Assembly (NCBI GenBank): GCA_016183655.1 | Contig: JACPEH010000027.1 | Coordinates: 1 to 64,000, forward strand | From: Rhodocyclales bacterium | Lineage (GTDB): Bacteria; Pseudomonadota; Gammaproteobacteria; Burkholderiales; Rhodocyclaceae | Reading direction: 5' to 3' | DNA: 64,000 nucleotides | Shown: positions 32,144 to 41,357 of the stretch, piece by piece | Numbering within the stretch: the stretch's first letter is position 1 | Layout of the letters: each line of letters starts with the position of its first letter | Notes under the pieces: model-generated | The model's input: only the letters and a program-made list of their open reading frames with translations | Database searches by the model: none | Told to the model about the DNA's origin: nothing | Position numbers and translations under genes: made by a program

Positions 32144-33616
32144 ATGTCGAGCAAAAACAATCAACTCCTGAACCCCGCGCTGTGGACGGGCAATCTCTTC
32201 ACCGGGCAGTGGACTGCGGCCAAGGGCGGCACGCTGGTGGTTCGCGAACCGGCCACCGGGGAGGTGCTGGCCGAAGTCGGGCAAGCCAATGCCGCCGACG
32301 TCGACAGCGCGATCAACACGGCCATCGCCGCCCAGCGCGGCTGGGCCAAGGTCGCGCCGCGCGAGCGGGCCGCCATCTTCCGCCGTGCTGCAGCCCTGCT
32401 GCAGGAGCATTTCGACGAGTTGGCGATGTGGGTGGTGCGCGAAACCGGCGGCATCGTTGCCAAGGGGCAGCTCGAAATCGGCGAGGCCATCGAGTTGTTC
32501 AACATGGCGGCAGCCATGCAGCATGAGAACCAGGGCATCGTCCTGCCCAGCCAGGCCGGCCGCCTGAGCTACGCCAAGCGCGTGCCGCACGGCGTGGTCG
32601 GGGTGATTTCGCCGTTCAACGTGCCGCTGGTGCTGTCGATGCGCGCCGTCGGGCCGGCGCTGGCCGCCGGCAACGCCGTGCTGCTGAAGCCGGACCCGCA
32701 GACGCCGGTCAGCGGCGGCCTGATCATCGCCAGCGTGTTGCAGGCGGCCGGCCTGCCGGCAGGCGTGCTGCACGTGCTGCCGGGCGGCGCCGAGGCGGGT
32801 TCGGTGTTGTGCGAATCGCCGCTGGTGAAAATGATCGCCTTTACCGGATCGACCGCGGTCGGCCGCATGGTCGCCGAGGCCGCCGGCCGCCACCTGAAGA
32901 AGGTTACGGTCGAACTGGGGGGCAAGAGCCCGTTGCTCATCCTCGACGACGCCGACCTCGACGTCGCGGCCAGCAACGCCGCCTGGGGCGCCTTCCTGCA
33001 TCAGGGGCAGATCTGCATGGCTTCCGGCCGCATCCTGGTGCAGGAAAGCATCGCCGCGGAATTCACCCGCTGCCTGGTCGCCAAGGCCGCCCAACTGCCG
33101 GTCGGCAATCCGGCCACCGAGCAGGTCGCCCTCGGGCCGCTGATCAGCGAACGCCAGCGCGACCGCACCCATGCCATCATCCACGACAGCATCGCGGCCG
33201 GCGCCAAGCTGGAAGCCGGCGGCAGCTACGACCGCCTGTTCTACCAGCCGACCGTGCTCTCCAACGTCAAGCCGGGCATGCGCGCCTACCATGAGGAAGT
33301 GTTCGGCCCCTGCGCCAGCCTGATCACCTTCAAGACCGACGACGAAGCCGTCGCCATCGCCAACGACACAGAGTACGGCTTGTCGGCCGGCATCATCACC
33401 GCCGACGTCGGCCGCGCCATGCGCCTCGGCGAGCGGATCGACTCGGGCATGCTGCACATCAACGACCAGACGGTGAACGACGAGTGCTGCAACCCCTTCG
33501 GCGGCCGTGGCTGCTCGGGCAACGGCGGCAACGTCGGCGGTCCGACCAACTGGGAAAACTTCTCGCAGTTGCGCTGGGTCACCGTTCAGTCGGCCGCCCA
33601 CCCCTACCCGTTCTGA
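32144..33616 (+). CDS. vdh: Vanillin / aromatic aldehyde dehydrogenase
   Basis: 490 residues, ALDH superfamily. Catalytic Glu in VTVELGGKSPLL, catalytic Cys in HQGQICMASGR, NAD motif IAFTGSTAVGR. It belongs to the benzaldehyde/vanillin dehydrogenase branch (closest in style to XylC and Vdh). It oxidises vanillin to vanillate and 4-hydroxybenzaldehyde to 4-hydroxybenzoate with NAD+. It is the first gene after the sigma-54 promoter and shares its run with ech and fcs, whose products release these aldehydes. Confidence 0.9.
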   Translation: MSSKNNQLLNPALWTGNLFTGQWTAAKGGTLVVREPATGEVLAEVGQANAADVDSAINTAIAAQRGWAKVAPRERAAIFRRAAALLQEHFDELAMWVVRETGGIVAKGQLEIGEAIELFNMAAAMQHENQGIVLPSQAGRLSYAKRVPHGVVGVISPFNVPLVLSMRAVGPALAAGNAVLLKPDPQTPVSGGLIIASVLQAAGLPAGVLHVLPGGAEAGSVLCESPLVKMIAFTGSTAVGRMVAEAAGRHLKKVTVELGGKSPLLILDDADLDVAASNAAWGAFLHQGQICMASGRILVQESIAAEFTRCLVAKAAQLPVGNPATEQVALGPLISERQRDRTHAIIHDSIAAGAKLEAGGSYDRLFYQPTVLSNVKPGMRAYHEEVFGPCASLITFKTDDEAVAIANDTEYGLSAGIITADVGRAMRLGERIDSGMLHINDQTVNDECCNPFGGRGCSGNGGNVGGPTNWENFSQLRWVTVQSAAHPYPF

Positions 33617-33633
33617 GCCGAGGGAGACAGCGC

Positions 33634-34734
33634 ATGCAGATCACCGCCGCGGTCGCCCGCGAAAAGGGCGGCGCCTTCTCTCTGGAGACGGTCAACCTGG
33701 AAGCGCCGCGTGCCGGCGAAGTGCTGGTCCGCGTCGTCGCTACCGGCGTCTGCCACACCGACATCGTGGTCCGCGACGGTCACCTGCCGACCCCGCTGCC
33801 GGTGGTCCTCGGCCACGAGGGCGCCGGCGTCGTCGAACAGGTCGGCGCCGGCGTCGGCAAGGTCGCCCCCGGCGACCACGTGGTGATGAGCTTCAATTCC
33901 TGCGGCCATTGCCCGAGCTGCGACGAACACGAACCAGCCTATTGCCACGAGTTCTTCCCGCGCAATTTCTTCGGCACCCGGGCCGACGGCAGCAGCGCGC
34001 TGTCCCGCGACGGCGAACTCATCCACGGCAACTTCTTCGGCCAATCGTCTTTCGCCAGCCACGCCATCTGCCACCAGCGGAACGTCGTCAAGGTGCCGAA
34101 GGACGTCGACCTGGCGCTGCTCGGGCCGCTCGCCTGCGGCATCCAGACCGGCGCCGGCGCCGTCATCAACGCCCTGCAATTGAAGGCCGGCAAGTCCTTC
34201 GCCGTCTTCGGCGCCGGCTCGGTCGGCCTGTCGGCACTGATGGCGGCCAAGGCCCGGGGCGCCTCGTTGCTCGTCGCCATCGACACCAACGACGAGCGCC
34301 TGGCATTCGCCAAGACGATCGGCGCCACGCACAGCTTCAACCCGCTGCGCGACGAGGTCGTCGCCAAGCTGCTCGCGCTGACCGGCTACGGCATCGACTA
34401 CGCGGTCGACACCACCGGTCTGCCGGCGGTCATGCGCAATGCCGTGATGAGCCTGGCGCCGCGCGGCACCTGCGGGATTCTCGGCGCCTCGCCGATGGGC
34501 ACCGAGCTGAACCTCGACGAAGTCCATTTCATGAGCGGCGGCCGCCGCCTGCTCGGCATCGTCGAAGGCTCGGCCAACCCGGACCAGTTCATCCCGCAAC
34601 TGATCGAGCTCTATCGCCGGGGGGAGTTTCCCTTCGACCGCATGGTGCGCTTCTACCCGTTCGAAGAAATAAACGCTGCGGTCCACGACAGCGAAACGGG
34701 GAGAACCATCAAACCGATCGTCCGTATCGGCTAG
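33634..34734 (+). CDS. Zinc-dependent aryl-alcohol dehydrogenase
   Basis: 366 residues, medium-chain dehydrogenase. Catalytic zinc ligands Cys40 (GVCHTD) and His61 (LGHEGAG); structural zinc Cys90, Cys93, Cys96, Cys104; NAD motif FGAGSVGLSALMAAK. The best fit is the XylB-like benzyl alcohol dehydrogenase group. It may oxidise vanillyl, 4-hydroxybenzyl or coniferyl alcohol to the aldehyde used by the preceding dehydrogenase, from which it is 17 bp away. ATG 33634 follows GAGGGAGA. Confidence 0.9.
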   Translation: MQITAAVAREKGGAFSLETVNLEAPRAGEVLVRVVATGVCHTDIVVRDGHLPTPLPVVLGHEGAGVVEQVGAGVGKVAPGDHVVMSFNSCGHCPSCDEHEPAYCHEFFPRNFFGTRADGSSALSRDGELIHGNFFGQSSFASHAICHQRNVVKVPKDVDLALLGPLACGIQTGAGAVINALQLKAGKSFAVFGAGSVGLSALMAAKARGASLLVAIDTNDERLAFAKTIGATHSFNPLRDEVVAKLLALTGYGIDYAVDTTGLPAVMRNAVMSLAPRGTCGILGASPMGTELNLDEVHFMSGGRRLLGIVEGSANPDQFIPQLIELYRRGEFPFDRMVRFYPFEEINAAVHDSETGRTIKPIVRIG

Positions 34735-34782
34735 TTTTTCAACCGCCTCAACAGAAACGCATCACACCACTAGGAGGAAATA

Positions 34783-36384
34783 ATGCTGAAAAAGCAACCA
34801 AGTCGCATCGCCTTGGCGCTGGCCGCAACCTTCGCCTTGCCGGCGGCCCACGCCTTCGAATTCGACACCGGCGAATCGGATGTCAAGGTTCGCTGGGACA
34901 ACACCATCAAGTACAGCACCATGTACCGGCTACGCGACCCGGACAGCGCGCAGCTGGCCGCCCAGGTGGCGAGCCCGGCCGGCGACGGCAACCGCAATTT
35001 CAAGAAGGGCTTCACCTCGCAACGCCTCGATCTGACCAGCGAACTCGACGTCACCAAGGGCAATTACGGATTCCGCATCAGCGGCACCGCCTGGTATGAC
35101 GACATCTACCAGCGCCGCAACGACAACGACTCCGGCATCACGCACAACATCAGCACCGCTTCCAACCGGTTTACCAACGGCACCCAGAATGCCGTCGGCT
35201 CCAACGGACGCCTGATGGACGCCTTCGTTTTCGCCAAGGGCGAGCTCGGCGACATGCCGGGGCGCATCACGCTGGGTCGCCACGCCGTGGTTTATGGCGA
35301 AACCCTGATGTCCGGCAGCAACGGCATCGCGGCCGCCCAGGGGCCGGTCGACATCACCAAGGCGGCCACCGTGCCGGGGGCCCAGGTCAAGGAATTCATC
35401 CTGCCGACCGAACAGGTTTCCGGTTCGCTGCAAGTGAGCGACAAGCTCTCGCTGGGCGGCTACTACCAGTTCAAGTGGCACAAGTCGCCGTTCTTTGCCG
35501 CCGGCAGCTTCCTCTCCCCCAACGATTTCATGACCGATGGCGCGGAGTCCTTCCTGAGCACTCCGGTCGGCGGGCTGTTTGCGCGGGATGCCGACGAAAA
35601 GCCACGGAACAGCGGCCAGGGCGGCCTCCAGCTGCGCTACAAGGCTGACAGCCTGGACACCGAATTCGGCCTCTACGCCGCCAACTACCACGACAAGACG
35701 CCGTCGGCCGCCTATTTCGACCCGGTGCGCGGCAACTACCGTCTGGTCTATCAAGAGGACATCCGCACCTACGGCGCCTCGGCCAGCACGCTGCTCGGCA
35801 GCGACAATATTTCGATCGAAGCCTCGGTCCGCCACAACATGCCGCTGACCGGTGGCCTGGCCATCGTCCAGGCCATTCCCGCCCAGTGGAACAACTTCGA
35901 CAACCAGGACAACCCGGCCTATGCCGTCGGCAAGACGGCGCACGTCACCATCGCCGACATCCACCTCTTCCAGCCGAATGCGCTGTTGAAGGACGGCGGC
36001 TCGCTGGCCGTCCAGTATGACTGGCATACCGTCACCAGCATCGACAAGAACCCGGGCGCGATCGACCCGACCACGTCGAAAAGCGCTTCACGCCTGACCC
36101 TGGCCTTCACCGCCGACTACTTCCAGGTCTTCGATGGCGTCGATCTCTCGATCCCCATTGTGTACACGCACGATTTCAAGCGCTCGCGGGTTTTCGTCGG
36201 CTGGGTCGAGGGCGGCGGTTCGCTCGACGTCGGCCTCAATTTCAACTACCTCAACACCTGGAAGGGTGGCCTGAACTACCACCACTGGCTCGGCAAGAAA
36301 GGCACCAGCATCGGCGGCGGCGACTTCGAGCAGACCATGTGGGACCGCGACTACGTGACGTTCAACGTTTCCCGCAGCTTCTAA
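34783..36384 (+). CDS. DUF1302 family outer-membrane protein
   Basis: 533 residues with a signal peptide (KKQPSRIALALAATFALP, cleavage after AHA near residue 24). The mature chain has alternating polar/hydrophobic segments and ends in NVSRSF, a terminal Phe as used by the outer-membrane assembly machinery. DUF1302 members are predicted beta-barrels commonly encoded with DUF1329, a YCF48-like propeller and an RND permease beside catabolic genes. Role unproven; a channel for hydrophobic aromatic substrate is a reasonable guess. AGGAGG lies 6 bp before ATG 34783. Confidence 0.85.
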   Translation: MLKKQPSRIALALAATFALPAAHAFEFDTGESDVKVRWDNTIKYSTMYRLRDPDSAQLAAQVASPAGDGNRNFKKGFTSQRLDLTSELDVTKGNYGFRISGTAWYDDIYQRRNDNDSGITHNISTASNRFTNGTQNAVGSNGRLMDAFVFAKGELGDMPGRITLGRHAVVYGETLMSGSNGIAAAQGPVDITKAATVPGAQVKEFILPTEQVSGSLQVSDKLSLGGYYQFKWHKSPFFAAGSFLSPNDFMTDGAESFLSTPVGGLFARDADEKPRNSGQGGLQLRYKADSLDTEFGLYAANYHDKTPSAAYFDPVRGNYRLVYQEDIRTYGASASTLLGSDNISIEASVRHNMPLTGGLAIVQAIPAQWNNFDNQDNPAYAVGKTAHVTIADIHLFQPNALLKDGGSLAVQYDWHTVTSIDKNPGAIDPTTSKSASRLTLAFTADYFQVFDGVDLSIPIVYTHDFKRSRVFVGWVEGGGSLDVGLNFNYLNTWKGGLNYHHWLGKKGTSIGGGDFEQTMWDRDYVTFNVSRSF

Positions 36385-36401
36385 CGACAGAGGAACCCCA
36401 A

Positions 36402-37757
36402 ATGAAAATGCGCATCACCATTCTCGCCGCGCTGATCGGCGCCGCCGTCTCCGGGCAGGGCTTCGCCGAGGTCAGTGTCGACGAGGCCGCCAAGCTGAAA
36501 ACCACGCTGACCCCGCTCGGCGCAGAAAAGGCCGGCAACAAGGACGGCTCCATTCCGGCCTGGACCGGCGGTTACACCAAGGTGCCGGCCGGTTTCAAGC
36601 CGGGCAGCACCCGCCCGGATTTCTTTGCTGGCGAAAAACCGCTCTATACGGTCGACGCGAGGAACATGGATAAATACGCCGACAAATTGACCGACGGCGT
36701 CAAGGGCCTGCTCAAGAAGTATCCCGACTTCAAGCTCAACGTCTATCCGACCCACCGCAGCGCCGCCGCCCCGCAATGGGTGTACGACAACACGGCCAAG
36801 AACGCGACGCGCGCCAAGCTCACCAACAACGGTTTCAGCGTCGACGGCGCCTACGGCGGCACGCCTTTCCCGATCCCGAAGAGCGGCAACGAGGCGATGT
36901 GGAACCACGTGCTGGCCTGGCAAGGCGAGTCCGTCAACCACCCGATCAACTGCTGGATCGTCACCGGAAACGGCAAGATGTCCGTCTGCAGTCAAGGCGA
37001 CGAGAACAAGCTCAGCCCGTACTACGACAAGAACGGCAGCCTGGAAACCTACAAGGGCGTGTATCTGTATGGTCGTTTCGTACAGAGCGCGCCGTCCTCG
37101 AAGGCCGGCGAAGCCATCCTGGTCCATGAACCCAGCGCGGAAGGCATGAATCGCGGCATCTGGCAATACCTCGTCGGCCAGCGCCGCGTTCGCCGCGCGC
37201 CGTCGGTTTCCTATGACACGCCGGATTCCGTCACCTCGGGCATGGGCTTCTTCGACGAAGCCTTCATGCTGTTCGGACCGTGGGACCACCACGACTACAA
37301 GCTGGTCGGCAAGAAGGAAATCCTGATTCCCTACAACAACAACAAGGCTGCCGCCGCCAACGTAGAAGACCTGATGGGCGGGAGTTTTCTGAATCCCGAA
37401 CTGGTGCGCTGGGAACTGCACCGGGTCTGGGAAGTCGAGGCCAACCTGGCCCCGGGCAAGCGCCATGTCGTCGGCAAACGCAAGTACTACCTGGACGAGG
37501 ATACCTGGCAGATCAGCCTGTTCGATGGCTGGGATGCCCAAGGTCAACTGTGGCGCACCAGCTACACGCTGACCCTGCTGGCGCCGGATGTTCCCGCCGT
37601 ATTCGGCAACGTGTTCTGGGGCACCTACAACCTGCAGAACGGCGGCTACTACCTGAACGCCGCGTCGAACGGTACCGGCAAGCAGATCGCCCCTGCCCCC
37701 AAGCTGACGGAAAAGTTCTTCACGCCGGAAGAACTGGCCAACCTGGGCGCCCGCTAG
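36402..37757 (+). CDS. DUF1329 family exported protein
   Basis: 451 residues, signal peptide (MKMRITILAALIGAAVSG, cleavage near GFAEV). Typical DUF1329 segments are LTPLGAEKAGNKDGSIPAW near the mature N-terminus and RKYYLDEDTWQI near residue 365. The domain resembles LolA/LolB-type lipid carriers in fold predictions I know of, so a periplasmic carrier between the inner-membrane RND permease and the DUF1302 barrel is possible. Function undescribed. It follows the DUF1302 gene by 17 bp. Confidence 0.85.
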   Translation: MKMRITILAALIGAAVSGQGFAEVSVDEAAKLKTTLTPLGAEKAGNKDGSIPAWTGGYTKVPAGFKPGSTRPDFFAGEKPLYTVDARNMDKYADKLTDGVKGLLKKYPDFKLNVYPTHRSAAAPQWVYDNTAKNATRAKLTNNGFSVDGAYGGTPFPIPKSGNEAMWNHVLAWQGESVNHPINCWIVTGNGKMSVCSQGDENKLSPYYDKNGSLETYKGVYLYGRFVQSAPSSKAGEAILVHEPSAEGMNRGIWQYLVGQRRVRRAPSVSYDTPDSVTSGMGFFDEAFMLFGPWDHHDYKLVGKKEILIPYNNNKAAAANVEDLMGGSFLNPELVRWELHRVWEVEANLAPGKRHVVGKRKYYLDEDTWQISLFDGWDAQGQLWRTSYTLTLLAPDVPAVFGNVFWGTYNLQNGGYYLNAASNGTGKQIAPAPKLTEKFFTPEELANLGAR

Positions 37758-37791
37758 GCACGCATCCAATCGCCTGAATACTCCGCGTTTT

Positions 37792-37818
37792 CCGGGAGTT
37801 GCTTCACCGCACTCCCGG
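37792..37818 (+). terminator. Hairpin between DUF1329 and YCF48 genes, weak terminator or attenuator
   Basis: CCGGGAGT and ACTCCCGG form an 8-bp stem around an 11-nt loop and are followed by ATTTATTGG, a poor U-tract. It may only reduce read-through or stabilise upstream mRNA, since the downstream genes are likely in the same run. Confidence 0.5.
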
Positions 37819-37833
37819 ATTTATTGGCAAATC

Positions 37834-38898
37834 ATGAAAAAAACGATCATCTATCTGTGCCTGGCCGGTCTGTCCGCAGTCACCCAGGCCGCCCCACCCG
37901 ACAACGCCCCGCTGCCGCCCGCCCCCCGGGCGCTCGACCATCCCGCCACGATCTCCGGCAAGGCCGTCGGCAGCGCCATGCTGGCCGTCGCCCGGGCCGG
38001 GGATCGCCTGCTCGTCGCCGGCGAGCGTGGCATCGTTCTCTATTCGATCGACCACGGCAAGACCTGGATCCAGGCTTCGACGCCGACCAGCGTCACCCTG
38101 ACCGCGCTGCGCTTTGTCGATGACCGGCGCGGCTGGGCGGTCGGCCACATGGGCATCGTCCTCCACACCGACGACGGCGGCGCCACCTGGCACAAGCAGC
38201 TGGACGGGCTGCAGGCCGCACAGCTGGCCTATGCGACGGCGATGCGCAGCGGCGACGAGAAGGCGATACGCCAGGCGACCTACCTGCTGACCGACGGCCC
38301 GGACAAGCCCTTCTTCGATATCCACATCGACCCGTCGGGGCATGGCTTCATCATCGGTGCCTACAACCTGATTTTCCGCACCAGCGACGGGGGCAAGCAC
38401 TGGGAAGACTGGTCGGCCCGCGTCGACAACCCGAGAAATCTCCATCTCTACGGCATCGCCCAGGTCGGCTCCGCCATCTACCTGGTCGGCGAACAGGGAT
38501 TGATCCTGCGCTCGACCGACGGTGGGCAATATTTCGCGGCCGCAAGCTCGCCCTACCCGGGTAGCTGGTTCGGCGCCCTCAGCACCCGCCAGGGCCTGTT
38601 GCTTTATGGCCTGCGCGGCAACGCCTTCCGCCTTCCGGCCGACGGCGGGAACTGGCAGGCCCTACAGACGAACAGCGCCGCCGCGATTTCCGGGGCTACG
38701 GAATTGAGCGACGGCCGCCTGCTGCTGGCCAGCCAGTCCGGGCAATTGTTGATCGAAGAAGAAGCGCGAAAATTCGTCCCGCTGGCGATGCGCTCGAGCA
38801 CGCCGCTGACCGCGGTGATCGAAGACGGCAACCAGGGCTTGCTCGTCGCCAGCCTGCGTGGCGTGCTCAGCACGCCGATCGCCTCGCCCAACAACTAA
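37834..38898 (+). CDS. YCF48-like exported beta-propeller protein
   Basis: 354 residues, signal peptide MKKTIIYLCLAGLSAVTQA. Repeated BNR/Asp-box motifs are visible: YSIDHGKTW near residue 70, HTDDGGATWHKQ, RTSDGGKHWEDW and RSTDGGQYF, giving a six- or seven-bladed propeller related to photosystem assembly factor Ycf48. In this setting it probably acts as a periplasmic scaffold or ligand-binding partner of the RND permease encoded next. Biochemical function unknown. Confidence 0.84.
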   Translation: MKKTIIYLCLAGLSAVTQAAPPDNAPLPPAPRALDHPATISGKAVGSAMLAVARAGDRLLVAGERGIVLYSIDHGKTWIQASTPTSVTLTALRFVDDRRGWAVGHMGIVLHTDDGGATWHKQLDGLQAAQLAYATAMRSGDEKAIRQATYLLTDGPDKPFFDIHIDPSGHGFIIGAYNLIFRTSDGGKHWEDWSARVDNPRNLHLYGIAQVGSAIYLVGEQGLILRSTDGGQYFAAASSPYPGSWFGALSTRQGLLLYGLRGNAFRLPADGGNWQALQTNSAAAISGATELSDGRLLLASQSGQLLIEEEARKFVPLAMRSSTPLTAVIEDGNQGLLVASLRGVLSTPIASPNN

Positions 38899-38917
38899 AT
38901 CCCCACGGAGGCGCCTC

Positions 38918-41356
38918 GTGCATACCCCTCACTCCAGCGATCATCAGCCGGTCATCAAGCGACTGGAAGACTTCGACCGCCGATCCGGCAACCTGGCCGA
39001 GCGCGTGTTGTTCAACAACCGCTTGTGGGTCGTCATCTTCTGCCTGCTCGGCACCCTGCTGCTCGGCTGGCAGGCGACGCGGATCAATCTGAACGCCAGT
39101 TTCGAGAAGATGATTCCGGCCACCCACCCGTACATCGTCAACTATCTGGAAAACCGGGCCGACCTGGCCGCCCTCGGCAATTCCATGCGCATCGCCGTCG
39201 AAACGACCGAAGGCACCATCTTCGACCGGGAGTACATGGCCACCCTGCAGCAGCTGAACGACGAAATCTATCTGCTGCCCGGCGTCGACCGGCCGTTCAT
39301 GAAGTCGCTGTGGACCACCGCCACGCGCTGGGCGGCGGTCACCGAGGAAGGCCTGGAAGGCGGCACCGTGGTCCCCGACGATTACGACGGCTCGCCGCGC
39401 AGCCTCGACCAGGTGCGCCAGAACGTCGAGCGCTCCGGCGAGATCGGCCAACTGGTCGCCGCCAACCTGAAATCGAGCGTCATCTTCGTGCCGCTGCTCG
39501 ACCGCAATCCGCAAACCGGCGAGGCGCTGGATTACCGGGAACTCTCGGCCAAGATCGAACAGCTCCGGAGCAAGTACCAGCAGGGCAAGATCCATATCCA
39601 TGTCACCGGCTTCGCCAAGGTCATCGGCGACCTGATCGAGGGCCTGACCCAGGTGCTGGTCTTCTTCGGCGCGGCTATCGTCATCGCCACCGCCATGCTG
39701 TTCTGGTACACCCGCTGCGTCCGTTCGACGGCACTGGTCGTCGCCTGCTCGCTGGTCGCCGTGGTCTGGCAGTTCGGGCTGATCACGCTGCTCGGCTTCG
39801 CGCTCGATCCCTATTCGATCCTCGTCCCCTTCCTGGTCTTCGCCATCGGCATGAGCCACGGCGCCCAGAAGATGAACGGCATCATGCAGGACGTCGGCCG
39901 CGGAACGCATCGCGTCGTCGCCGCCCGCTACACCTTCCGCCGCCTGTTCCTCGCCGGCATGACCGCGCTGCTCTGCGACGCGGTCGGCTTCGGCGTGCTG
40001 ATGGTCATCCGGATCGAGGTCATCCAGGATCTGGCGGTGATCGCCTCGATCGGCGTCGCCGTGCTGATCTTCACCAACCTGATCCTGCTGCCGATCCTGC
40101 TTTCCTACACCGGCGTCAGCCCGGTCGCCGCCGCCCGCAGCCTCAAGTCCGAGCAGCTCGACGAAGCCGGCGCCAAGCACTGGCTGTGGGAATTCCTCGA
40201 CCTGTTCACCCAGCGCCGCTGGGCGCTGTTCTCGGTGCTGCTCGGCATCGCCATGGCCGTCGCCGGCTATGCCGTCAGTACGCATCTGCAGGTCGGCGAC
40301 CTCGATCCGGGCGCTCCGGAACTGCGCGCCGATTCCCGCTACAACCTCGACAACGCCTTCATGGTGCAGAACTATGCGGCGAGCAGCGACATCCTGGTGG
40401 TCATGGTCAAGACCGCCGAAGACCAATGCACCCGCTACCAGAACCTCTCCCTGGTCGACGAGCTGGGCTGGCAACTGGAACAACTGCCCGGCGTCGAAGC
40501 CACCAACTCGATGGCCAAGCTGTCGCGCATCGCCACCGCCGGCTACAACGAGGGCAATTTCAAGTGGCTCGACCTGGTGCCCAACAACGATGTGCTTGGC
40601 GGCGTCCAGACCCGCGCCCCGCGCGAACTGTTCAACCAGACCTGCAGCCTGCTCACCCTCTACGTCTACTTGCAGGACCATAAGGCCGCAACCCTTTCCC
40701 GCGTGGTCAACGCGGTCGAGGCCTATATCGCCGGCCACGAGACTGCGGACGCCCGTTTCCTGCTGGCCGCCGGCAGCGCCGGCATCGAAGCGGCGACCAA
40801 CATCGTCGTCAAGCAGGCCACCCACGACATGATGTTCTGGGTCTACGGCGCCGTCACGCTGCTATGCTGGATCACCTTCCGCTCCTGGCGGGCCGTGGTC
40901 TGCGCCGTGCTGCCGCTGGTGCTGACCTCGATTCTCTGCGAGGCGCTGATGGTCGCCTTCGGCATGGGCATCAAGGTCGCCACGCTGCCGGTCATCGCGC
41001 TCGGCGTCGGCATCGGCGTGGACTACGCGCTCTACGTGCTGTCCGTCATGCTGGCCCGCATGCGCCTGGGCGACAGCCTGTCGGCAGCCTATTACCAAGC
41101 CCTGCTGTTTACCGGCAAGGTCGTCATGCTGACCGGCTTCACACTGGCCATCGGCGTCGCCACCTGGGCTTTCTCGCCGATCAAGTTCCAGGCCGACATG
41201 GGCATCCTGCTCGCCTTCATGTTCCTCTGGAACATGCTCGGAGCGCTGTTGCTGTTGCCGGCCCTGGCGCATTTCCTGTTACGCCCGGCGACAGCGGCAG
41301 CACGCACCGAGCCCGACGGCTTTGCGGTCGCCGCCCCGGAAAAGAATGCAGCCTGA
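38918..41356 (+). CDS. RND-superfamily permease (MMPL/HAE-type)
   Basis: 812 residues, two homologous halves each with one leading helix, a periplasmic loop and five helices. N-terminal helix WVVIFCLLGTLLLGW, then the DLAALGNSMRIAV loop; second half ends with LLLLPALAHFLL. Conserved VLTSILCEALMVAFGMGIKV and GVGIGVDYALYVLSVMLAR are typical of RND transmembrane helices. A GTG start at 38918 with CGGAGG upstream is chosen; earlier frame lacks a site. No membrane-fusion protein or TolC gene accompanies it; instead it is flanked by DUF1302, DUF1329 and YCF48 genes. Direction of transport and substrate unknown. Confidence 0.86.
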   Translation: MHTPHSSDHQPVIKRLEDFDRRSGNLAERVLFNNRLWVVIFCLLGTLLLGWQATRINLNASFEKMIPATHPYIVNYLENRADLAALGNSMRIAVETTEGTIFDREYMATLQQLNDEIYLLPGVDRPFMKSLWTTATRWAAVTEEGLEGGTVVPDDYDGSPRSLDQVRQNVERSGEIGQLVAANLKSSVIFVPLLDRNPQTGEALDYRELSAKIEQLRSKYQQGKIHIHVTGFAKVIGDLIEGLTQVLVFFGAAIVIATAMLFWYTRCVRSTALVVACSLVAVVWQFGLITLLGFALDPYSILVPFLVFAIGMSHGAQKMNGIMQDVGRGTHRVVAARYTFRRLFLAGMTALLCDAVGFGVLMVIRIEVIQDLAVIASIGVAVLIFTNLILLPILLSYTGVSPVAAARSLKSEQLDEAGAKHWLWEFLDLFTQRRWALFSVLLGIAMAVAGYAVSTHLQVGDLDPGAPELRADSRYNLDNAFMVQNYAASSDILVVMVKTAEDQCTRYQNLSLVDELGWQLEQLPGVEATNSMAKLSRIATAGYNEGNFKWLDLVPNNDVLGGVQTRAPRELFNQTCSLLTLYVYLQDHKAATLSRVVNAVEAYIAGHETADARFLLAAGSAGIEAATNIVVKQATHDMMFWVYGAVTLLCWITFRSWRAVVCAVLPLVLTSILCEALMVAFGMGIKVATLPVIALGVGIGVDYALYVLSVMLARMRLGDSLSAAYYQALLFTGKVVMLTGFTLAIGVATWAFSPIKFQADMGILLAFMFLWNMLGALLLLPALAHFLLRPATAAARTEPDGFAVAAPEKNAA

Positions 41357-41357
41357 C

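Noticed and set aside
38867..40825. Minus-strand 652-codon frame opposite the RND permease
   Set aside because: Composition is that of a shadow frame (runs of Asp, Gln, Gly, Val) and no motif is recognisable; the plus strand encodes a clear RND permease.
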